Both the position numbers and the translations under genes were made by a program. A stretch of DNA of 64,000 bases from Baylisascaris procyonis (Eukaryota; Nematoda; Chromadorea; Rhabditida; Ascarididae): the NCBI GenBank assembly GCA_037389465.1, contig JAZARR010000088.1, positions 6,014,001 through 6,078,000 of the forward strand, given 5' to 3'. Position 1 is the stretch's first letter. The number at the start of each line of letters is the position of its first letter. Positions 1-10,629 of the stretch are shown piece after piece. The notes under the pieces are model-generated. The model did not search any database. It saw only the letters and a list, made by a program, of their open reading frames with translations, and was not told the DNA's origin.

Positions 1-1444
1 ACATCATCACTGATCCTTATCTTCTGTTCCATCTATCATGCACTCAAGAAAAAAGTTTTTCTTTTTCATAGTTGGCATCGTCTTCGCGAGGAAAAAAAGC
101 GTCTTTCTGAGGTATTCATACATGTCCCATCCTCGCTATCACCGCACTACAACTTAATCAGTGGCCAAGTTCGCAGGATCTTCCCAAATCATGTTTTTAA
201 AAAATTGCAAATTGTCCCGACAAAATGATGCAACTGAAGAAAGCCGAGAGCAGGACCAAACTTATAGTACGGATCTGTACCGTATTATGATAACGATTCT
301 ACTCCAACCTAATACGGCTAAAAACTATTATTCGCGCAGTAAGATTGCAACTGCAGCACAAATTTCTAGCATTAGATATCGGATGTTGAAACGTGCTATG
401 ATGTTACTAATTCATAACACGTTCTTGCAAACGTATGAAAATATTATTCATTAAACCTCCTTCGAACAGGTCCTAACGCATTCTGCTCCTCGAAATACTC
501 CTACTATTTCTATAGATCTAAATTTCGCATGATTTCTATAGGCGCAAGTAATGTAATGCACATTTGCTAAGAAATTTCCTATACTAGTTGGCATCAATTG
601 TTCATATCATATGGATGCAAACAATAGTACTACAACGAAGAAGAGACATACTCTATACAATCCACTCAGCGATGAAAAAGAAAAGATGATGCAAGCATCA
701 TTCCAGCAGCGGAGAAACAACAAAACAACCGGCCAGTAGATGTCTTCGTCTATCGACTAACGGCCGTTTGAAAGAAATCGTAACACCAAGCCTATTCTAG
801 ATCAAAATGTTTTAAATGTGCAAAATATTATCAAGCCTCATGCAAGCAGATCGTTGACTATCTCTAAAATTGCTGGAAGGATCTAAAAAATGACGGCGAA
901 TCTATCAGATGCCGCATATCACGATCACCAAATTTGATCAACTGAATTTCTGTTCAACGTATTAGACACTGACTATGCATGGCGCGTTGTGCAGATCAAG
1001 AAGCGCATTCGCAATACGAAACGACTAAACTTTCATATTTCTGCGAAAAGCAACAAATATTTTCTGATGCTAATTAGTAACGAATTGAGTCCTAAAAAAT
1101 TGTAATATTTGAAACATCGCATAAGATATGAATAGTATCCACTTCACAAAAAAAAGTATGCTCGTTTATTTTTTCACGGACATTAAATACACGAGTGAAT
1201 TCTATAAAACAGATTTTAAGAGGTAAACAACATAAAATTTTGTTAAATCATTCGGACATTAGAAACGCTAATAAACCCTAACGCTAATATAAATAAAATT
1301 TGAAGAGCATTAACAAATACCTATATGATCTCATCGATCCTGTGGGTGTACATCTCATGATTTCGTTCTCATAGGTTACGGTTCATATGACCTCATCGAT
1401 AGCTTACGGCGTGCTAAAGCTTAAATTGCAAAAAACTGAAGTGG
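1..1444. other. Unique left flank of the array
   Basis: A plus-strand frame is open from base 1 to 225. Its first 37 codons encode a hydrophobic stretch (SLILIFCSIYHAL) followed by a strongly basic and charged segment, and could end at a GAG/GTATTC donor after position 111; this would be the end of an exon starting outside the window. Confidence in that exon is about 0.2. I see nothing supportable from 230 to 1444. A frame near 780-1080 is broken by stops. Confidence 0.5.
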
Positions 1445-1689
1445 TGAATGCGCTTTTTTGCAGTAGTCTGTTATACGAAGAGCACGTTTGCACAAGCGAG
1501 CACTATCCTTTTCTACTCAAGTGGAAATCAAATGTGTTTTGTAAGAATACCGCGTTTTTACACATCCGAGCACAAAATGGTATGATTCCTTTACAAAGCA
1601 ATGCACCAACATGAATCCATGGTATTTTCCAATTCATCAACTCTAAGACGCATACACTTACTAAATACTGTACTGTTTTTAAATTGCTA

Positions 1690-2055
1690 CAATACTGTTG
1701 CGTAGAAGAATACCGGAAAGCCTTCGCTGATTAGTCTAATCTCATTTTGGAATACTGCACTCAAGCATGGTCGCCATTTGTGAAGAAGGGTATCAGGATA
1801 GTTGTGAAAGCTCAACTGCGCTTCACTAAAGTGGCTTTCAGAATTGCATGTCACGACCGTTCCAGCCTAATTATGAGCAGCAGCTCCTTCATTCAAAACC
1901 TTTTTAACGGTTTTTCAGAGATTCTCTTCCGCAGTCAGACCTGGAGGAAGTTACGCACTGATGTGTTCAATTCATTTCCTTTCTGTGTTCTTCCCATTCG
2001 AAAAGCACTCAGTAGCAAAGCCACCCTTACTTCTACGCACAGTAGGACAATTTAA
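1690..2055 (+). mobile_element. Decayed non-LTR retrotransposon (reverse transcriptase C-terminal) fragment, unit 1
   Basis: The open frame at 1747-2055 begins LEYCTQAWSPFVKKGI and continues with a KAQLRFTK stretch. This resembles the conserved LEY-x-x-x-x-W-x-P-x-x-K-K-D-I-x-x-L-E-x-V-Q-R-R-x-T-K block of jockey/CR1-like reverse transcriptases, just after the palm/thumb region. There is no YxDD motif, endonuclease or terminal structure, and a stop lies just upstream, so this is a relic. The assignment rests on one short motif. Similarity fades after the first 35 residues. Confidence 0.5.
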
Positions 2056-3898
2056 AGTTATATACCTTCGAAATCCACCCACAGCTATGTCGAACTGCGT
2101 GAACCCCCAAATTCGTTGTGCTGTTTCATAACAGTTTTGAACCTTCACGAAAGAGTCGATATACATCACATGGTCAAAAAATAAACACGAATCCCATCAA
2201 CGGAGTTTCAAAAATTCGGCTCTTTGACAGTGTTCGACTACTATGGACGACAGTTGCTTTGCTTAACAATCAATGCTTCCTAGTATACGAGCAGCATTGC
2301 AAAAAAACTCAAACTTCGAACGCTGCGTAATGCGGACACGAAATGATTAAGCAAAACGTTGCCTACGTATAGCACCTTACAACATTTGACTCATAAACAA
2401 TATGCGAAACACTATCACGCATCTTGCCACCCACATATCTTCGCTTATCAACTGAGAACGAAACGCTGTGACTGCATTTTAAGACACCCACTGACAACCA
2501 TTAAATCAAACTAACTTCGTTTAACACCCAAAAGTTTCATGAAACGAGGAAGGGAAACGATGAACTCCTAGCTATTCTAATTTACAGCCCATGCATTAGC
2601 ATATATTATTCGGGGAGAGAGGAAAGAGGGAGGAGGGAGGCAGGCGGAAGAAAGAGGCATTTTCGGGGAAGTTTCCAATACGGAACCTTCGCAACGACGA
2701 TTGCAGACTGTAACAAAAGACAATGAAGCACATTCTTTTATATTATTTCCGCTATCAAAATAAAAAATAAAAAACATAACTCTAAATTGTCCTGTAATTA
2801 CAACACATTATGAACGAATTTGAAAAATTCACAACGACCTATTCCCTGATCTTCACAATGTACTTCATTTAGCATATCTCACATTAAAAGAAACTACTAT
2901 TTACCTCCACTTGTCATCCCTCTTGCCCGCACCGCCACGCTACCAGCCCAATACTTTCAAAACTTATGTTAAACGGAATATCTGCTAATATCAGAGGAGT
3001 TGAATAGAAACATAATCGATGAGGATGTTGCTTACGAACGTTTACACCCATATGACGAATATCGTTCATAATGCCCTATTATGCGAATCTATTATAGTGA
3101 AATAGAGCACAATTGTGACAAACTTCTATCACATTAGCACAAAAGCATTAAACATGATGCAGTTATGGCGCTATGTGATCACTACTATCTTCCTTGAATA
3201 ATGAGTGACTTAGAAAAAGCGACCGAAAGAAACGCTAAAGAAGGTAAAAAAAGATCGTCCAATGTTTAGTGTCACCTGAATAATCCTGAATCAACTTCTT
3301 AGTGATTGCAGAATAACTATGAGAAGCATCTCACATAGGTAGAACTTTGTGCATAATAAATGTCAATTGATATAGATGCATATGCAAGCACAAACTTTCT
3401 TTAGGAGAGAGCGAAATTTATTAGCTTCAATCTCAACGTATATCTATAATAGTCAAACCACCAAACGAAGCACTAAGACCCACCACTCTGCCATAGTCGA
3501 TCGTTTATATATTGCGGCGATCAAACGAGCTCGACGACCCAACAAACCCTACCGAACAATTTATAGACTAACCCCCTTGCTGGCCTTTAACTATTTTCGA
3601 ACAATAGCAATGAATCTCAAACAATGAACAATAAAGCAATTAGAAGTAGCGTAGCACAACGGCAAATGTACGATTACAATGCGGCCGAAAATCTTCAAAT
3701 CTCAACGATTGTGAAATCAATAAAGAAAATGCACGTGGCAGTTGGATGAGATTGAATCAATGGGTTATATATGGCAGTGGTGATTATATGCTTTCTTCAT
3801 AACGACACTCACTTAAGAAGGATAAAACTAATTAGAAAAGGGTAATAAGGGAGCGGTAAATGATACAATGAAAATTTAGTACGATGTTTCTCTAGAAG

Positions 3899-4535
3899 CT
3901 ATTGCCGACTGAACTTTAAAAGGCATCTATGTAACGGCAGCATACCAGAAACAGCGATCATCACGATGAGGCTAAGTGACGATGGGATAGTTGACACAAG
4001 ACAAACATAGGCACAAACCAAAAACCATAGTGGCCAAATACCGTCCACAAACAACTCTGTCCCTTGGACTACTCTCTCACTGCAGACAAGATAAAAAGCC
4101 ACACCACCAAGCTTCCCAAGATCCAAGCGATTAGACCACAAATTCGAATAAACACCTTCCTTTAGTAAAACAACAAGAAGGATGCTTCAATCCTATAGCG
4201 TTATCACATCAATAATGAGGAGCAATACTTTAAAAACTATAAAGAAAAAGAACAGCTCTCCTCAAAAACAACCAACACCTAACATAAATGGCAGCAACAA
4301 TGACTAACAAAAACAGCACCGCACCACACATATGAGTGACGTAATCGCCCTTTCAATTGGGCTGTGTCTTACAGATCAAAACAAAGTCTGATAGTAACAC
4401 AAGCAATACAAACACAATCATTTCCATATCACTCGGTTGATGACCACACTCGTCGATTAGCCAATCTTCACTTCTATCGTTTCCGACGAAATTGATACTC
4501 CGGTAGATCGCCCCTTGTTGCAACGCTTTCCGTAT
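3899..4535 (-). CDS. Possible membrane-protein exons in part A (unit 1); unidentified
   Basis: Exon candidate 4535-4373 (163 nt) has an acceptor ending TTATTACAG, a GTAAGA donor, and encodes a hydrophobic stretch MIVFVLLVLLSDFVLI after an acidic loop. A 29-nt microexon (4236-4208, acceptor TTCTTTATAG) and a terminal exon (4159-3899, acceptor TTTTACTAAAG, ending in TAG) can be joined in phase. The latter has two or three further hydrophobic segments, including WPLWFLVCAYVCLV. I do not recognise the family. The splice model is my inference and could be chance. Equivalent main exons lie at 12947-13109, 21514-21676, 30072-30234, 38629-38791 and 47189-47351. Confidence 0.25.
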
Positions 4536-5440
4536 CTGTAATAAAGCACAACTTAGAACATACATAAAATACACAAACCAATTATGAAATCAGAAAATAA
4601 GTGATTAATAATGAGGCGAACGTAAACTTCCAACACAGACAACAATTCCCTCACAGATGCGGCTAGTTTTCATAATAGCATCATTGATGAAATGAAATTA
4701 AATTTATAAATAAAACAAACAAGGGCACAGCAGCATAACGCGAAAATGAAAAAATGTATAAGCAAACAAAAAATTCAAGAAAGCTTATCCAGCTGCACCC
4801 TTAAGGATATACAATACAGACTCTGCTATGAAAATCACTCTGGCAGCTTGACCAAACTGCGACGCAATAGCACTCCTTGCTACACTTAACAGTATCCTAT
4901 TTGTGGCCACAATGATATCGGGTAGGGCATAAATTAACTGTCCGATATATTCTAGTCGCCGCACATGTCAAAACCAACAACTAAAGTCTCTGATACGCCG
5001 AAAGTAATGAGCGAAAAGAGGAATAAGAACGCTTTCATACTTGGACCGATCGTGAAGAAAGTCTTCCAAATGGTAGGGAATCCTGAGAAAATTTATTGTC
5101 GCTTATAGAATGCAACAGCATTAAGTCTGGAAGGTTTTTAATAAAACTCTTGGCTCCCTGTTTCTTCCGTTGCAACTTCAGGAAAAAAACCAGCTCCTAT
5201 TGTGCAGATATTGGAAAGATGGCACCAGTAGTGGAAGAGGAAGGGAAGAAGAATAAGAGGAGGTGAGAGAAGAGGGGAGAGAAGGAAGGCTGTGCTCCTT
5301 ATAAATGGCCATTTCTAAGTAAAAATCAACGAAGGCGGCATAAAGCAAATTTTCTTTATTTTTCTCAACAACCTTAATTCCATTCATAGGAATATCCCTC
5401 ATATGAAGTAATGCTTGTCCCTTCAACCAACGTGATGTCA

Positions 5441-5885
5441 CTTAGAAATTTGCTCAGAGGCATATTTGCTCTTTCCCATCTCTTTCGTTACATTATCCAC
5501 CTTTGTTTATACATCTTTTCCAATCCCCCCCCCCTCCTCCTACCTATTGAGGAGGGGGGGGGGGGTTGGACATCTACAAAGAAAGCTGGATAATGTAATG
5601 AAAAAGATGAAAAAGAGCAAATGTGCGTCTGAGCAAATTTTTAAGGTTTGGGAATAGCTGGGGGGAGGGAGGGGGTTGGAGAAGATGTATAAAGAAAGCT
5701 GGATAATGTAACGAAAGAGATCCAGCTTTGTTTATACATCTTCTCCACCCTTCCCCCCCTCCTCGTAGCTATTCCTAAACCTTAGAAATTTGCTCAGAGG
5801 CACATTTGCTCTTTTCCACCTTTGTATCTCTGAGCTAATTCCCCCCCCCTTCCGAGAAAATGCGCCCCTGAGCAAATTTGTGAGG
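5441..5885. repeat. Nested fold-back (inverted-repeat) element, unit 1
   Basis: Two adjoining palindromes. The outer arms, about 5441-5548 and 5549-5646, are roughly 85-90% inverted copies meeting at a C10/G12 tract. The inner palindrome, 5643-5783, pairs about 60-bp arms around the 10-bp stem AAAGCTGGAT/ATCCAGCTTT (5695-5704 and 5720-5729). The end sequence CTTAGAAATTTGCTCAGAGG recurs directly at 5781 and, in diverged inverted form, at about 5866-5885. There is no coding capacity. It looks like a non-autonomous fold-back or MITE-type repeat; a diverged relative sits at 54401-54672. Confidence 0.8.
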
Positions 5886-6038
5886 TTTATTGCTAAACTG
5901 TTTTACTTTTTTCAAATTTCCAAAATCCCCCGACATTAACCAGCCATTTTAATTCCTGCAGCTCGTTTAGCACTTCATTACCTTTTCCTATTACAATTCG
6001 AGGTTGTGCCTAAAGAATTTTCTTAATAAACCGCTTAC

Positions 6039-8702
6039 CGAATTCGCATGCTGGTCCTGTCCAACCGGCTGCACACGTGCACGCGCCACTTTTTGAGTCG
6101 CACGCCCCATCATACATAGAAAGGCAGTGATTGATCCAATTCGCGCCATGCGAATCGGAGGGGCATTCTGAAAATTTGGAATATCCATGAACACAGCTCT
6201 GCACAACCATTGTTAATGGATGCTAAGGAAAACATATTGAGTATACCGAAAGCAGCAAATTGGTGGATCATTGATTTCTCCAACATTAGTTCAACTTTTT
6301 TCGCGTCCACAAACCTATGGACGTAGAACAAATTTTTGAGATCGGTGATTTCAGAAAAATAACACCGCCCTCTGTTTCACGAGAACACTTTCGCTCGCAG
6401 ACAAACGTTTTTTCATATAATTTCGAACACCCTACAAGCCACAAGGTCAACCTATTAGCTACTTCACAACATATTGGCCAAAAAAAATCTTTTTAATCGA
6501 GTTTCCATCTGGAAAAAACCCCGCACCATTACTGCTTTTCGCCAACTGCTATTCTAGTGAAAATGGCTGATATTGCTTCGGTCGCCAGAATTTCACCTTC
6601 GTACTACCACGCTCGCGATTGCAGATGTAAAAGGAGGCATTTTCGCGACCGGCGAAACATAACGATCGACAGTTTTTGCATACATTAAGCAGAATTTATA
6701 ATCTCCTCATGTCAATTTCAAAGAGACGTGAAAATATACCTTGCTCACAGTGCCGCCCCATAAATCGGGGAAGACGGTCACAAAATCCGCTCAATCCATC
6801 ACAGAACCACCGTTACTGCAGGATCAGTCGAATTTGCAACCGGCGCCCCACCTGAAAAATTCGAGTCAATAAAGCATACAAATAGCACCTAAATCTCACT
6901 TCATAGAAAACTGGTAAATTCAATAAGCCAATTAGAGACGACTTAATCAAAGCAATCAACAACGTCATTTCTCAAATCATTTGAGATGCGCCTAGATTCG
7001 TTACTGTTCACCGATTCAAACAACGTGCATAGCAAATGTCCTCTCCTCTCTCATCCTTTAGCCTTTGTAAGAACGACGTCAAAATCGCGATTTATAGGCA
7101 TAGCTATGCATATGCATTGCATGCTGAATACTGCAAACTTGTGTAGGCATTAGATAACACTTCACACAGCCGGCAGGTAGAAAAAACCAATGCTAGCATT
7201 TAATGGGCACAATTTGAAATTCAACTTTAACATGGAAAATGCAACAGGCCTGTTAGGCGGCGGGCATGGCGTCCTGCAATCGAGACCAGTCCAACCATCA
7301 GCACACCGACACTCGCCGGTCACTGGATGGCATTTCGTGAAGAAAGGAGACGCCTCTATATCCCCTGAAAAGAAAGCGCGTATAGCTAACTGTAAATCTT
7401 TGTGCACTCCAAGGCCAGGAAGATTTCTTGACGAGAAATGTAACTGAAAGGTGAAACTCAGATTTTTCAGTGCAATACCTCGAAAACCCATCGTTACATC
7501 TACAACATGCCGGTGTGACTTGGAAAAAATTCCGATGCGTTTTCCCTAAGAGTTGTCAACGCGAGGCTTGAAAAGAAGCAAAACCAAAAAAAAAGCAAAA
7601 AATCAACTAAGAATAAGCAATAACCAGTAGAAGAGCAATCGCAAATGTTGTTGCAATCATCTCCGTACCGTCCATCAGGGCATGGCCTATCGCAGTGTTC
7701 ACCCCTCCAACCAGCCTTGCACTTGCCGGCACCGCTCACCGGGTCACAGGTGCCGTTGTTCTGACAGGTGCACACACCTTCACACCTCGTACCGAAGCGA
7801 CCGGCTTCACACACTGAAAAAAAAAATATCTTGCGAAGTTCGAGCGGTAGCAGGCTTTCAGCTTACCCCTTCCCCAATTGGACATCTTGCTTGCATATGG
7901 ACATCTGCCTTTCTTCGCACATTTCTTAGCAATGATGTGAGTCGCAGTGTTTTATTGTGTCTTATTGTAAGTGTCATAAAGTGGTAAAGTAGAGCGAAAC
8001 TGATCTACATAGAGAAAATGAAAAAAGAAATGAGGGAAGGGGTTAAAGATGTGACATAGTTGTACGACAAAGGTTAAAGTTATAGAGAAGTTGGCAAGGA
8101 AAAAGAAAATGAATCAGAAACAGTAAGGTGGAGGAATGCCTAAATTAAAGTGAACGATGACAGTAGTTGAATAGAAAGCAAAGAGAGAACGATATGATGA
8201 CAAACTATGGCGCACAACTTCGGAATGAAATTGCAATCATTCTTAGTCATCTATGAGTTGAGGCTAATGAGCCGACACACGTACACACATATACATGTGC
8301 AGAGCTATGGTGGTGGACAGATGCACAGACATGACATCACAATAATCGTCTTCAATAAGCATTAATGAACACATATAGAACGATTTTAAAATAGAGCTGA
8401 CGAAACGCATTATTCACTACGAATAAAACAGTAATACGTGATAGGTACACACTTACGATTAGCTGCAAGAACAAAGAACATTAACTTACGTAACTGACAG
8501 CTTTTGCCTCTGAAGCCAGGGAGACAAATGCATTCGCCGTCCACAGGATCGCACCTCATACCCGGGTCACAAGCACATTTTCCAGCAAAACGTTCGCCAA
8601 ACGAGCCCTCTTTGCAAGGCACATCGCATTTCTCATCACTCCACCCTGGTAAGCATTCGCAGAGCCTCATATAATCCACACCGAAACGACCTGCGGGACA
8701 CA
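6039..8702 (-). pseudogene. EGF pseudo-exon cassette, unit 1 (copy of exons 1-5)
   Basis: Five exons matching 62512-59831 of the intact gene, with introns: e 8702-8490, d 7813-7625, c 7364-7250, b 6851-6740, a 6167-6039. Lesions: exon e lost 45 nt in frame and has Cys-to-Tyr and Cys-to-Phe changes. Exon d has a Cys-to-Gly change. Exon c gained 3 nt. Exon b has a TGC-to-TGA stop and a 1-bp deletion. Exon a has Cys-to-Trp and Cys-to-Ser changes. Splice sites are mostly intact. Because exon c leaves in phase 2, skipping b cannot restore the frame into a. No functional EGF product is expected. Confidence 0.92.
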
Positions 8703-9651
8703 CTAAAACAACCCATTTATATGCATAACTGACATGCACTACCTATAGCACTTATTGAAAGAAACCGGCAACGCTATCTAAAGGGTCAACATTATAAACG
8801 GGACGCGCATCCATATGTGATATTGAACCTTCACAACCTGTGTGCATGCATGCATGTATACATATATACCTAATGTACATAAATATACACAGATGCATGC
8901 AAATCTGTCCAGTAAACGATTAAACCACAAAGATGTCATCACAAGAAAAGCTATGAAATGTTAAGCTACAAGCAAAAAACAAGAACAAATTAAGAAACAA
9001 AAAGCTAATCGAAAAATAGAAACAAAAATATTTAAATGTGCATGCCGGATTGAAACTACCGGAAATGCACATAGATAAGCGCAACTATAATACACATAAG
9101 CGGACGCATACAACGTCACCGCAATGTACTTTTATAATGCAAATTTGCAAAAGCAGAGAAAAATTCGCATTAGTCAAGCACAAGCCAATTAAAATTGTTT
9201 TGGTGCGGTTAAATTACGATCTCTGAACCCCCAACTCAACAGTAACCTAATCTAAACTCTTAATGTATAATGCACTCTGTAGATCGCAATGAAATTTTCT
9301 ATCAAACGAACACTGCACTTGAAGCATATTAAACGAATAAATAAATGATTATGTTCGCTAGACGGATCCAACCGGCATGCAACTCACATAGGCAATAACG
9401 TTTAGTGCCGCATAATTCCTCTTATGGGATCATGAACGTCAATAAACGTAAAGTTCAGATCACAGAAGTAATATGAGAATCGCCTAAGAACGGTTCTGTG
9501 TTCCGCTTTGCCGCAATAAACAATAGTGTTTCCCAGTAAAGTAACTTAATGAGTGCATTCATACAATAAATGCCTAAAAATGTGCCTAAAAAGTCAATAA
9601 CTGCTACAATTACTAGCGAATTGTACCCGAAACGATAATACAGTCACTTAC

Positions 9652-9828
9652 TTGAAAGAAAACAATTTTATATTTCCATCTATTAAAAGTAAACCGCAAA
9701 TTGAAAAAATAGGCCACTGACAGGCTCAATAACAGTAAGCCGACCAATGCTCGAACAGTGTCTGCGACTACAATACGCCATAAGTGCCGACAACAGATAT
9801 TTCGGTTGGCTGGGAAACTTAGCACAGG
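9652..9828 (-). CDS. Possible membrane-segment exon in part Z (unit 1); unidentified
   Basis: 177 nt, open, phase 0 to phase 0, between a good acceptor (CAATTTTAG) and a consensus donor (CAA then GTAAGT). It encodes a segment with one clear transmembrane stretch, ALVGLLLLSLSVAYFF, followed by a basic region. It could precede the part A candidate exons, since both junctions are phase 0, with the pseudo-EGF block in between. Family unknown. Copies: 18219-18395, 26777-26953, 35334-35510, 43894-44070. Confidence 0.3.
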
Positions 9829-10263
9829 CTAAAATTGAGGGACCGGTGGTGGGTGGTGATCGACAGGCAAATAACGCGTTCGCCTACCCGAGAGTCGGCT
9901 GACTGCTCAACCCTCGTAACGTAACCCAGGCAAAATGGGCGCTCTACAAAGACAGTGAGGGACACTCGACCAAAAGCGCAAACGCGTCGCTGAGGTGCAG
10001 ATAGATGCTGGCTGCCTATGAATGCGCTTTTTTGCAGTAGTCTGTTATACGAAGAGCACGTTTGCACAAGCGAGCACTATCCTTTTCTACTCAAGTGGAA
10101 ATCAAATGTGTTTTGTAAGAATACCGCGTTTTTACACATCCGAGCACAAAATGGTATGATTCCTTTACAAAGCAATGCACCAACATGAATCCATGGTATT
10201 TTCCAATTCATCAACTCTAAGACGCATACACTTACTAAATACTGTACTGTTTTTAAATTGCTA

Positions 10264-10629
10264 CAATACTGTTGCGTAGAAGAATACCGGAAAGCCTTCG
10301 CTGATTAGTCTAATCTCATTTTGGAATACTGCACTCAAGCATGGTCGCCATTTGTGAAGAAGGGTATCAGGATAGTTGTGAAAGCTCAACTGCGCTTCAC
10401 TAAAGTGGCTTTCAGAATTGCATGTCACGACCGTTCCAGCCTAATTATGAGCAGCAGCTCCTTCATTCAAAACCTTTTTAACGGTTTTTCAGAGATTCTC
10501 TTCCGCAGTCAGACCTGGAGGAAGTTACGCACTGATGTGTTCAATTCATTTCCTTTCTGTGTTCTTCCCATTCGAAAAGCACTCAGTAGCAAAGCCACCC
10601 TTACTTCTACGCACAGTAGGACAATTTAA
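10264..10629 (+). mobile_element. Retrotransposon RT fragment, unit 2
   Basis: Identical copy of the unit 1 relic, with its open frame at 10321-10629. It moved as part of the repeat unit and not by its own transposition. Confidence 0.5.

Larger units (their letters stand above)
1445..10018. repeat. Tandem-array unit 1 (8,574 bp)
   Basis: First of five complete direct repeats; identity with unit 2 begins at 1445/10019. Components: A, 1445-5117; fold-back block, 5441-5885, with the surrounding P segment running to about 5990; E, EGF pseudo-exons and introns, ending at 9237; Z, 9238-10018. Private features are A at 3729 (G in every other copy) and the longest G run of the fold-back element (12). 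Like unit 2, it keeps a 12-bp purine segment near 5270 that units 3-5 lack. Confidence 0.97.

Noticed and set aside
161..454. Plus-strand frame in the left flank
   Set aside because: It begins at a GTG, has no motif, and overlaps a more plausible frame open from base 1.
780..1080. Possible transposase-like frame (segment resembling LTISKIAGRI followed by basic stretches)
   Set aside because: Interrupted by several stops, no catalytic residues or terminal inverted repeats; similarity too vague.
3376..3627. Plus-strand frame of 83 codons in part A (six copies)
   Set aside because: No recognisable motif, no splice or conserved feature; conservation between units only reflects their youth.
5178..5441. 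Minus-strand frame with a Ser/Pro/Leu-rich tail
   Set aside because: The tail is the translation of a purine-rich low-complexity tract that differs by a 12-bp indel between units; no splice support.
7190..7447. Plus-strand frame of 85 codons over pseudo-exon c (and its copies, including 60944-61198 in the intact gene)
   Set aside because: It is the antisense shadow of a cysteine-rich EGF exon on the minus strand; the splice signals and the cysteine pattern are on the minus strand.
7682..7987. Plus-strand frame of 101 codons, repeated in every unit
   Set aside because: It is antisense to pseudo-exon d and runs on into the intron; no protein motif.
8840..8905. Alternating ATGC/ATAC tract as an origin or regulatory site
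   Set aside because: A short simple alternating sequence within an intron, present also at about 62655; no further support.
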